This document shows positions 48,101-52,564 of a stretch of 64,000 nt of DNA, one piece after another. Within the stretch, counting starts at the first letter, position 1. Each line of letters opens with the position of its first letter. The position numbers and the translations under genes were made by a program. The notes below the pieces were generated by a model, which did no database searches, was not told where the DNA came from, and saw only the letters and a program-made list of their open reading frames with translations. The stretch comes from Heliocidaris erythrogramma. Taxonomy: Eukaryota > Echinodermata > Echinoidea > Camarodonta > Echinometridae. Where the stretch lies: positions 5,027,285 through 5,091,284 of the forward strand of contig CM046870.1 in assembly GCA_025617745.1 (NCBI GenBank). The letters run 5' to 3'.

Positions 48101-51069
48101 TTGATCTGAAACAGAGCCAATATATACATGACCATTCTGGACTATTGACCTTCATGGAGGGGTGCCCACAGGATTGACTGCACGTCATTACACTGTACAG
48201 GGAAAACCCCTATCCTCTGATATGGAGATCCACGTGTACATGTAGGTTCTGCATGATAGGTTTCCAAGGTAGCATCTACGTTTTAATACCCACTGGTATA
48301 TATGCACAGGTCAAAGTCAAATTCATACTAATCAACCAAGCCTAGCAGCATAACATTATAAAGACAGCATTGATATCAAACAACCTCAGACTTGCGAAAT
48401 AGGATGTGTATTTCATTTGAAGTTCAATGTACTATTTATTCTGCTTTATAAAGACAACAACAAAAAGTACCCCCCCCCCCCCTTAATCAAAATGGCGTAA
48501 CTTTTTAAGGAAAAGGTTTTGAGCATGTACATGTAATACATGTACATTTACATGTAACTTGGCAGGAGTGTTCCTACACTTATTGACTAACTTTTCTATG
48601 AAATGAGATTGATCCTTTGAGTCATGCATGAGTGAGCAAACATTAAAGGCAAAATTGTCACTTTTCAAAAGTCACAAGCAAATTCGGTTTCTGGTGCATA
48701 TTTATGTGTTGTTGTACGGTTGTTTATCATCCATCGCTTGACCCCCTTCACACCTATCCCGACACTTTTCTCATTATTATGGTTGGGTGAGCACAATTTT
48801 TTTTTTAAATTCAACCCTCCTGAATTTGAAATTGCAAAATCCATTCAGCTTAAAGAAAAAGAAATAACTCCAGATATTTTTACCAAAATGTTACCAATAG
48901 GTTGTGTGAACATAAGAGGTTGTCATCGTGTCATGGTTGAGTGAGCACACTTTAAAAATCGTGCAAGAAATGCTAAAATGCACTGTTAATACAATGACCC
49001 TTTTGACTTCTGAAAAGTGACATTTTTGCCTTTAATGTTTGCCCACTCATGCATGACTCGATGGATCAATATCATTTTTACAGGGAAGTTAGTCAATACA
49101 AAGTGTAAGAATACTCTTGCCAGTTTATTTTGCTCACAATTTTTTCGTTTGATTAAGGAGGGAGTTACTTTTTTGTGTGTTTACTTCCTTCTTTTACACA
49201 AAAATCAAAAAGGGAAAAAAATGGTCTGATTATGACCAAAAGTTGAAGTGTAGAATGATATCAATACAATTCCCAATCATTCTCCCTCTCACCCCTGCCC
49301 CCAATAAAAAAAATGTAAAAATGGGGGTCTTCTGGGCGGCACATACCCACCGCACACTATATACTGAGTGCTCCCCCCCCCCCCCCCCCCCCCACCCCCC
49401 TCCGCCATCCTAAACCTCCATGCAACTAATCAAGGACAAATTCTCAACAGTTTCCTTGTGCAGTGCATCACAGTTTGCATAAGCTGGACCAAGTAATATT
49501 GTGCATACAGTACATGTCTATCTTGCAGGCAGCGAACTCATGTCCCAGGTGGAATGCTACTGTGAGAGACTCAGCTCAAGAAGCATACAGTTATCTTTCG
49601 GATGCGGAATTTATGAGGATGACTCTTCTTCTTTACGGGGCAATTCTCGTTATTAAACTGGGTGGAAGGTGTGCGCATTGCATAAGACTTGTCGGTTGTA
49701 AAAGTGAAGTGAACTCTCGGTGATTGATAACACCCATAATCAGGTGTCACATAATGAGGACCTATAACTACAGTGTACGTGTAGCAGCCTTTTCACACGA
49801 GGGTAAAAGTCAAAGTATGAAAAGCTTTAATAATAGTTTAAAACTTATTAACTAATCAGCCCTAGAGCAAATTTTCCCTGTGTGAACATCGATTTATACG
49901 ATGTTCGACAGATACGAACTCGCGATCTAAAGACGGGTCAGAGCAGCCTACAGATAAAAAGTCTGTATGTAGGAGGCAAGAAATTTTGTATGAACGGATA
50001 TATGGGTCTGTTCACAAAGTTGGGCACCTTTTGAGGCATTTTTTCTGTAATCCCCTGTAATTCGATGAAAAAGTCTAGTTAGAATTTTCTTACTTGGCCA
50101 TTCTATCTCTGGTGAAAATAAAAAGCATCTGAGAATCATAAACATGTTGTTCCACAATGTATTTTGGAAATAATTATGAAAAACCAGCGTGTGGATGTAA
50201 CCGGACATTGTGTCCGTGTTACATCCACAAAGTCTCATTTTGAGACATAACGGCACATCCATAGTGCTCTTGATGATAAGTATTTGCCTGGTTACTTTAG
50301 GCTCTCTATTTAATTCAATGCAACAACAACTGCAATGAGAGTATACTGACTTCAAGAGTTATTGATGAAAGTTGCAGATATTCTTTGGTGTCCCGTTCAT
50401 CCACAACTTGTGACATTTGATTGGAAACCGTTACACCCACAACATTCATGATAAACTCAGGGAAGATAGTTATTCTTTTGTAAAAAGTTTTGCTTCATTA
50501 AGTCAGCACCATAACACATTGTACCCATTAGGATTTAGCTATGTAAGGTATCATGCATGTAGATATGCTGGTAATCTAAAAAAAAGGTGGTTGTGGATGT
50601 AACATGGGACACCAGTATGTTTTTGTCAATATTTTGAAAATGCCTCTCAAAACAATTTGTCTTGTGTTCTTCAAAAGCTTCCTGGAGGCACCAAGTACAT
50701 TCATATAAAACAACTTAATGGTGTAAGTCATAGTGTTAAAACTACAATGTTTTTACGATAAAATGTCACGTTTTGGTGCCCCAACTTTGTGAACAGACCC
50801 ATATACGTCTCTAACTGGGCGGAGCTAAGACCGGGCGCGCGCTTTGATTGACATGACCTGCTATTATTATGGGCAATGGCCCTACTGTGCATTTAAACAG
50901 TAGTGAGTCTCAAACGATCGCACAGAAATTGTTTGTGTGTGAATGACATCGTATGTAAAACTAATCAGCTTTACAGAATTTTACCCCTGTGTGAAAGTGG
51001 GGTAGGTGTCTTTCAATTTACCTGAACTGGTGGTTGTCCTGGGTATGGTGCTTGTCCTGGGTAGGCCAT
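14233..51069 (-). CDS. Penta-EF-hand calcium-binding protein, sorcin/grancalcin type (whole gene span)
   Basis: Coding exons on the minus strand: 51069-51022, 27913-27875, 19616-19547, 18884-18841, 17877-17730, 16975-16862, 14958-14900, 14259-14233. All borders are GT/AG and every phase matches, giving 182 aa (human sorcin is 198). The product starts MAYPGQAPYPGQ, the short Pro/Gly N-terminus of this family. EF1 spans VAGADQQIDQKEL; EF2 (LDRDYSGKMGFTEF) and EF3 (YDRDRSGLIDGNEL) have canonical Ca2+ loops; EF4 and EF5 are degenerate, and EF5 is the expected dimerisation hand. The C-terminus (DDFIQGTMSM) is closest to grancalcin, while the start is sorcin-like, so the call is the shared ancestor type. 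Family members bind Ca2+, dimerise and move to membranes or partners such as ryanodine receptors. Additional cassette exons lie in the large first intron. Confidence 0.93.
14360..14510. repeat. Simple repeat, GATAAACAGATAGAGAGA units
   Basis: About eight 18-22-bp units between the last two exons of the sorcin-like gene. Confidence 0.9.
14900..14958 (-). CDS. Sorcin-like gene, exon 7 (EF5, dimerisation hand)
   Basis: 59 nt after TTTCTAG: D-FFRRRDTSQTGSAAMQYDD, then a GTGAGT donor. The two-residue insertion in the EF5 loop typical of penta-EF-hand proteins is compatible with this spacing. Confidence 0.92.
15100..15139. repeat. Poly-G run of 40
   Basis: Uninterrupted G40, the longest homopolymer in the window. 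Similar runs of 10-23 G or C recur at 1540, 5224, 8791, 10801, 11222, 11271, 18317, 28651, 49375 and 51871. Confidence 0.95.
15326..16102. mobile_element. Non-autonomous DNA element, TTAACCCT ends with GGGGTCAATTTGACCCC hairpins
   Basis: Left CTTAACCCTTCCTACTGG then a G-run/GTCAATTTGAC/C-run hairpin; right the inverse (GGGGGGGTCAGATTGACCCC..., AATAGGGTTAAG). GCGCGATAATTCTGC and ATCGCGCGATCAGC are inner inverse blocks. Confidence 0.7.
16170..16320. repeat. GA-rich simple repeat
   Basis: GAGAGA-rich purine tract on the plus strand with a short GTGTGTGT interruption, in the intron between exons 6 and 7. Confidence 0.9.
16496..16629. mobile_element. MITE, GGAGCGTTTCATCAAG family, diverged copy
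   Basis: Same internal sequence as the 9,961 copy with a degraded left end; 10 bp from the next copy. Confidence 0.75.
16640..16778. mobile_element. MITE, GGAGCGTTTCATCAAG family, opposite orientation
   Basis: Complete copy, inner block inverted relative to the one at 16,496. The pair sits beside exon 6 of the sorcin-like gene (84 bp from its donor). Confidence 0.85.
16862..16975 (-). CDS. Sorcin-like gene, exon 6 (EF4)
   Basis: 114 nt after TATGCAG: YRLSPQAMGCLLRRYGVNGH... to VRLRGLT plus one base, donor GTACAG. Matches the sorcin/grancalcin block GFRLSPQAVNSIAKRYSTNG. Confidence 0.93.
17225..17715. repeat. GA-rich polypurine tract inside the sorcin-like intron
   Basis: About 490 nt, mostly A and G on the plus strand, starting 15 nt below the donor of exon 5. 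The open frame running through it is an artefact. Confidence 0.9.
17730..17877 (-). CDS. Sorcin-like gene, exon 5 (EF2 loop to EF3)
   Basis: 148 nt after CTCCAG: RDYSGKMGFTEFKELW, then the central helix and the EF3 loop DRDRSGLIDGNE, ending ...GALGAFG across a GTATGG donor. Loop positions D-x-D-x-S-G are intact in both hands, so both should bind Ca2+. Confidence 0.95.
17950..18235 (-). mobile_element. tRNA-derived SINE
   Basis: Minus strand: a B-box GGTTCGAATCC at about 18,185-18,195 inside a tRNA-like head, then a unique body (GGTACCTGATATGCTTGAGC...), then a tail GCGCTATATACGTGGCC followed by ATTATTATC. The tail resembles the 3' end of the CR1/L2-like LINE at 42.7 kb, as expected if that LINE supplies the reverse transcriptase. 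Lies just upstream of exon 5 of the sorcin-like gene, inside its intron. Confidence 0.65.
18477..18745. repeat. Dispersed repeat pair, copy 1
   Basis: Shares CACTGTGTCCATTTTTGTTG, GAATAAGCTTTAAAATCCTT and AAAATGTGATCAATTTA with 51,464-51,706, same orientation, about 85% similar by eye. Confidence 0.75.
18841..18884 (-). CDS. Sorcin-like gene, exon 4
   Basis: 44 nt after TATTGCAG. With the carried base it encodes PFSIETCILMINMLD, the family block before the EF2 loop. The donor is GTATCC. Confidence 0.92.
19014..19234. mobile_element. MITE-like repeat with CCTGATCGGTTAAG ends
   Basis: Left CCTGATCGGTTAAGAGTAGG, right TGACTAACCGATCAGGCTC. A second copy is at 62,864-63,104 and a partial one near 61,150-61,255. 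Confidence 0.75.
19547..19616 (-). CDS. Sorcin-like gene, exon 3 (EF1 loop and exit helix)
   Basis: 70 nt after CCTGCAG, encoding DQQIDQKELQQCLTSSGISG then TYQ plus one base, before GTAATT. Corresponds to the sorcin block DGQIDADELQRCLTQSGI. Confidence 0.92.
19695..20066. repeat. Dispersed ~350-bp repeat, copy 2
   Basis: Same family as 930-1267; begins just outside exon 3 of the sorcin-like gene. Confidence 0.75.
20530..20667. mobile_element. MITE, GGAGCGTTTCATCAAG family
   Basis: Full copy with both ends (GGGGAGCGTTTCATCAAG / CTTGATGAAACGCTCCCC), intronic. Confidence 0.88.
21303..23115. repeat. 290-bp tandem array, six units plus a partial, each with a tRNA-like sequence
   Basis: Unit starts (AGTAAACGAAGAAGC) at 21303, 21593, 21883, 22173, 22463, 22753 and 23042; the sixth unit is one base short. 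Units are almost identical. Each carries on the minus strand a tRNA-like segment (next entry) with intact pol III A- and B-box-like sequences. Lies inside an intron of the sorcin-like gene. Confidence 0.95.
21427..22948 (-). repeat. Six tRNA-like segments of the 290-bp array
   Basis: At 21427-21499, 21717-21789, 22007-22079, 22297-22369, 22587-22659 and 22877-22948, minus strand. Ends GAACCAG/CTGGTTC pair over 7 bp. A-box-like TAGCCTGGTGG and a perfect B-box GGTTCGAATCC are present; an anticodon-like stem CTGC/GCAG encloses CCGGCAA. No T at position 33 and an imperfect T stem, so probably not a working tRNA, but internal pol III promoters may be active. Confidence 0.6.
23071..23162. repeat. 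Terminal palindrome of the 290-bp array
   Basis: The partial last unit runs into its own inverted copy: CATATTACTCCCAGTGT at 23099 is followed after a short spacer by ACACTGGGAGTAATATG and on to GATTTGTTTACAAAT. Arms are about 40 bp. Directly outside is ATGTGTATTGTA (23162-23173), also found just left of the first unit (21291-21302). Confidence 0.85.
23253..23347. mobile_element. Partial MITE, GGAGCGTTTCATCAAG family
   Basis: Only the block from AAACTGTTATAAGCTACTG to the CACTTCATG...GCCCC end is kept. Confidence 0.65.
23460..24939. other. Intronic AT-rich sequence, nothing recognised
   Basis: Within the sorcin-like gene between exons 2 and 3. No conserved exon of the family is missing, so none is expected here. 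Confidence 0.6.
24940..27546. mobile_element. hAT-like DNA transposon remnant (CAGAGCTGCCAAC ends), hosting a second element
   Basis: Ends are CAGAGCTGCCAAC at 24940 and GTTGGCAGCTCTG at 27546. TATCTA flanks both sides directly (24934-24939, 27547-27552). Subterminal sequence is AT-rich with several CCGTA/CCGTAATT motifs on both sides. No transposase frame was seen. Lies in the large intron, ending about 330 bp from exon 2 (27,875). Confidence 0.75.
25535..27435. mobile_element. DNA transposon nested in the 24.9-27.5 kb element (CAGGGTTCGTAC ends)
   Basis: Terminal inverted repeat CAGGGTTCGTAC / GTACGAACCCTG, with subterminal copies of TTCCATGACTTTCCATGAC on both sides. GCATA abuts both ends (25530-25534, 27436-27440). 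Inside are a GC-rich patch (25,820-25,860) and tandem GGAACCGC and GACTC-type repeats (27,130-27,260). No transposase was recognised. Confidence 0.75.
27875..27913 (-). CDS. Sorcin-like gene, exon 2 (start of EF1)
   Basis: 13 codons, DPLFGYFSAVAGA, between CTCTAG and a GTAAGT donor. Matches the family block DPLYGYFAAVAGQ that opens the calcium-binding domain. Confidence 0.92.
28073..28200. mobile_element. MITE, GGAGCGTTTCATCAAG family
   Basis: Full copy, 160 bp upstream (in gene sense) of exon 2 of the sorcin-like gene. Confidence 0.87.
28528..29966. mobile_element. Element with GCTCACCTGAG ends and internal 330-bp tandem repeats
   Basis: CGCTCACCTGAG at 28528 and CTCAGGTGAGCG ending 29966. 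Inside, units of about 336, 329 and 337 bp start at TGGTTCTGGAGAAGA (28671, 29007, 29336, 29673); each has a poly-C run. The right end has CGACGGACGACGCA micro-repeats (29,865-29,920). Frames within the units (such as MYHFSNFGSPTPKDD) repeat only because the DNA repeats. Confidence 0.8.
29967..31044. other. Intronic, weak inverted repeat only
   Basis: GTCAGGATCCAGCATTATG near 30,206 and ATATTGCTGGATCCTG near 30,460 are inverse and may bound a small element. Otherwise nothing. Confidence 0.4.
31045..33860 (-). mobile_element. LINE (non-LTR retrotransposon, CR1/Jockey-like group) with internal deletion
   Basis: Minus-strand order: endonuclease start (33846-33292: MIHFNARSLFQNF, ISETWIN), endonuclease remainder (33276-32380: FFMGDFNIDLL, DISDHFPIF), reverse transcriptase start (32258-31630: KSSGFDNIHPSVVKY, NYRPISILPCFSKILE, FMDLSKAFDSLSHDILL), then the far C-terminus (31645-31430: SIRHTGPTLWNSLEF). 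The two endonuclease parts are out of frame around 33,285, next to a short duplicated CCTTCACACTG. Between FNWFKSYLLHREQL and the C-terminal block the RT palm with its YADD is missing, so hundreds of codons were deleted near 31,650-31,680. The 3' tail is TTGAATTGAATTG-like at 31,045-31,075. Dead copy. Confidence 0.9.
34086..34690. mobile_element. Reverse copy of the ACAGTGAAACCTGTC repeat, split by another repeat
   Basis: Left part CTACAGTCAAACC...AAAGACCACCCTC; right part CTTTTCTTGTCTCCCTTGAG...GAGGTTTCACAGT. Between them lies a copy of the 350-bp dispersed repeat (34,198-34,573). Confidence 0.68.
34198..34573. repeat. Dispersed ~350-bp repeat, copy 3 (nested)
   Basis: Same family, inserted in the reverse ACAGTGAAACCTGTC element. 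Confidence 0.75.
35939..36257. mobile_element. MITE with GGCCCGTATTCTGAAC-like ends
   Basis: About 75-bp inverted repeats (left GGCCCGTATGCTGAACTC, right inverse ending CAGAATACGGGCC), both with AAACCATGGT and ACTATGGGCAGCC-like blocks. ATG abuts both ends. Confidence 0.82.
36499..36597 (-). CDS. Cassette exon copy 4 (33 aa)
   Basis: Last copy in gene direction, same borders and phase. From its donor the transcript could splice to 27913, where the next codon (GAT) starts in phase 0. Confidence 0.5.
37085..37183 (-). CDS. Cassette exon copy 3 (33 aa)
   Basis: Near-identical copy with intact CCACAG acceptor and GTAGGAAAT donor, phase 0/0. Confidence 0.5.
37671..37769 (-). CDS. Cassette exon copy 2 (33 aa)
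   Basis: Near-identical to the copy at 38,644, with the same splice borders and phase 0/0, one 586-bp period from the next copy. Confidence 0.5.
38644..38742 (-). CDS. Cassette exon copy 1 (33 aa, Pro/Val/Ala-rich)
   Basis: 99 nt between a CCACAG acceptor and a TTG/GTAGGAAAT donor, phase 0 at both ends, encoding VVAPVIGAVPPVVAPV...GFGAYPP...AAPSL. A TTTAAC branch-point-like motif and a short pyrimidine tract precede it. Inclusion or skipping would not change the downstream frame. Use in mRNA is inferred. Confidence 0.5.
39230..39478 (-). CDS. Alternative exon of the sorcin-like gene: Ala/Val/Pro-rich N-terminus with its own ATG
   Basis: 83 codons from ATG at 39478 (MDSMFSGMLKSHKAVMDAAV..., then repeats built on VVAPV and GAVPP) to ...AAPSA, before a GTAGGAAAT donor in phase 0. 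An in-frame acceptor-like GATAG lies 15 nt before the ATG with only a weak pyrimidine tract, so this could be an internal exon or an alternative first exon. Its 3' part is homologous to the cassette exons downstream. A separate gene using the same EF-hand exons is the same model in other words; an unrelated gene is less likely because strand, phase and donor all fit. Confidence 0.6.
40555..40970. repeat. GAT-rich minisatellite
   Basis: About 60-bp units built from ATGATGATAATGATGTTGAT, AATCATCATCATCA and ATATCATGACAGT. Confidence 0.9.
41411..41480 (-). repeat. tRNA-like repeat head
   Basis: Minus strand: A-box-like TGGTATATTGG, anticodon-like loop CTCTCAT, B-box GGTTCGATCCC, then GGGTCC and a run of T. 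Acceptor arms do not pair, so it is a tRNA-derived repeat rather than a gene. Inside the inverted-repeat element at 40.4-42.7 kb. Confidence 0.5.
42715..44145 (-). mobile_element. 5'-truncated CR1/L2-like LINE fragment (reverse transcriptase to C-terminus)
   Basis: Minus strand from about 44,145: LKNYRPVSN-type block, then LLVLLDLSSAFDTVDHATLL, GVPQGSCLGPLLF and CYADDTQLYFSF with the catalytic YADD intact, then the conserved C-terminal FITSRLDYCNGLLYG and LNWLPIRSRIHFKIL. A frameshift lies near 43,940-44,000 (NYRPVSN block and ISTETALLK are in different frames) and another near 42,885, where the original frame read DRAFSTAAPKLWNQLPQ. No endonuclease remains. The 3' end has GCGCTATATAAATACATTA, a tail shared with nearby SINE-like repeats. 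Confidence 0.9.
44411..44605. mobile_element. MITE-like repeat, ACAGTGAAACCTGTC family
   Basis: Starts ACAGTGAAACCTGTCTATAA and ends GCAGGTTTGACTGTAGT; repeated AGGTGGTCTTTAT motif. A second, interrupted copy in reverse orientation is at 34,086-34,690. Confidence 0.72.
44610..46397. other. Intronic AT-rich sequence, nothing recognised
   Basis: Frames here are short and lack domains. Microsatellite TATATATATA at 45,468. Confidence 0.5.
46398..46545. repeat. Direct repeat, left copy
   Basis: TGATAATAAATGCTCTCACG ... TACATCAAGAGTGTATAAAA; right copy at 47,222-47,338. The GGGGAAA polypurine tract lies between. Confidence 0.75.
46627..46908. repeat. GGGGAAA polypurine tract
   Basis: About 280 nt of almost pure purine on the plus strand made of GGGGAA, GGGGAGG and GGGAAA words. 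Long open frames on both strands here are low-complexity artefacts. Confidence 0.95.
47222..47338. repeat. Direct repeat, right copy
   Basis: TGATAATAAACACCCTCACG ... GTACATCAAGTGTGTATAAA; same orientation as the left copy. Confidence 0.75.
47339..48479. other. Intronic AT-rich sequence, nothing recognised
   Basis: Several ACATGTACATGTA-like palindromes; no exon-like frame. Confidence 0.5.
48480..49166. mobile_element. DNA element with ~190-bp terminal inverted repeats
   Basis: Left TTAATCAAAATGGCGTAAC...CATGCATGAGTGAGCAAACATT...GTCACTTTTCAAAAG; right is the inverse beginning CTTCTGAAAAGTGACA and ending TTTGATTAAGGAGGG. No transposase frame. Confidence 0.75.
49787..51003. mobile_element. 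DNA element with TTTTCACAC/GGGTAAAA ends, abutting exon 1 of the sorcin-like gene
   Basis: Left CCTTTTCACACGAGGGTAAAA, right ...TTTTACCCCTGTGTGAAAG; both contain ACTAATCAGC and a CGATGTTC/GACATCG pair. The right end is under 20 bp from the splice donor at 51,021. Confidence 0.72.
49999..50806. mobile_element. Element nested in 49.8-51.0 kb (GGGTCTGTTCACAAAG ends)
   Basis: TATATGGGTCTGTTCACAAA at 49,999 and its inverse TTTGTGAACAGACCCATATA at 50,785. Internal GGATGTAAC/GTTACATCC pairs recur. Confidence 0.78.
51022..51069 (-). CDS. Sorcin-like gene, coding exon 1 (Pro/Gly-rich N-terminus)
   Basis: 16 codons from ATG, MAYPGQAPYPGQPPVQ, then a CAG/GTAAAT donor. An acceptor-like TTTCCTGTTTAG sits 7 nt before the ATG, so a noncoding 5' exon probably lies at higher coordinates. 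The exon ends in phase 0, so it can join directly to 27913 or to any phase-0 cassette exon between. Confidence 0.88.
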
Positions 51070-51463
51070 CTTGTTTCTAAACAGGAAACGATAAAACAAA
51101 AGAATTATCAAAGTATTTCTACTGCAGCAGCAAATCATCAAATATCATCTTTGTAGAACACTGACCAAAATAAAAGATTTACACACTTGCTCAAAATTAG
51201 GCCTAGTCAAAAAAGTTTTTGCTTCTTCCATTTCCTTTAATAATAAATCTGAGGGCTAGTAGTGACCAATAGACAATGCCTGTGAACCAGCCAATCGACA
51301 AGAAAGGCAGTCAAATGGCCATTTGATTTTTCAAGGAATGCTTTCTAACACTAAGGAGTTGAAAACATTTAGTGAACTTTGGGAAGGTTGGAAAATGTAA
51401 CATCTACATGTATTTAGAACACCTGAACTGCAGGAAGGGATATTTTCCCAACCTTCCCATTCT

Positions 51464-51706
51464 GCAAACACTGTGTCCATTTTTGTTGCATGACCATATT
51501 GTGTTTGATGCTGGCATCAAATTTTTAAAAGGAAGAATAAGCTTTAAAATCCTTGAATTGGCAATACATTGAGAGGTTCAAATTCATTGTTTTTTTTATC
51601 AAAATTGTCAATTTTTTCAACTTTCATTCCTAACCATGTACAGTATATTGTTTTCAAAGACATTACATTTTATTAGAGCCAGGACAAAATGTGATCAATT
51701 TAAGCA
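51464..51706. repeat. Dispersed repeat pair, copy 2
   Basis: See 18,477-18,745. Lies upstream of the sorcin-like first coding exon, so the two copies bracket most of that gene. Confidence 0.75.
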
Positions 51707-52074
51707 CTTCAATAATTCCTGTCATGAAAGCTCACTTTACATTAAGTTTAAAGGACACAATATGACATCTGAAAATGACACACTGACAGCAAGTTAGCAT
51801 CACTTAGGAGCCAGCATATACATGTACATGTACCAGAACAAGAGCAAATGACAGAAAAGCTCTAAAGCCCACCCCCCCCCCCCCCCAAAAAAAAAGAAAA
51901 AAAAAAAAAAGAAGGAAAAGCAAAAGAGAAGGAATGTAATCAGACTTTCTTCTCTATGTAAACAGAATAGCATCCCATTTGAAACGGGCTTTCTCTCTCA
52001 AAGCCATCAGTGTTTCGTTCAGATGCCCAAACATCCTAGGCTAAAGAGTCATTATGGAGTAGTTCAATCATTGC

Positions 52075-52385
52075 TTCTCCTCCTCCTCCTTCTTCTTCCC
52101 TATTTCTCTTCCTACTCCTCCTCCTTCTTCTTCTTCTCCTCTCCCTCTTTTTACTTCTCCTTGTTTCTGCTCCTCACTCCAGTTTTCACCTACACCTTCT
52201 CCTACCCCCTTCCTTCTTCTTCTTCTCTTCCTTCTAACTACTTATTTTGATCCTCCAAGGGTCCCACTCCTTCTCCTTCTCCTCATTCTTATTCTCTTTT
52301 CCCTTCTTCTCCTACTCCTCCTCCTCCGCCTCCCTCTTTTCCTTCACCACCTCCTCCTCCTCTCCTCTTTCTCCTTCTTCCTCCG
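52075..52385. repeat. TCC/TTC-rich polypyrimidine tract
   Basis: About 300 nt of almost pure pyrimidine on the plus strand. Confidence 0.9.
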
Positions 52386-52564
52386 TTGGGAGATCAAAAG
52401 CACTAAGCTTAGAGTTAGCTTTCTACTTTCTAGACCTAAATACTTAACTAGATAAAGCATATTCCACTAAGCCGAGCCGGAGGACCAGGGAATTGTCACA
52501 ATTCCCTGATATCACAGAGCATAATGAGCAAGTGAACAGATAATTGCGGGAAGCTCAGCTCAGC

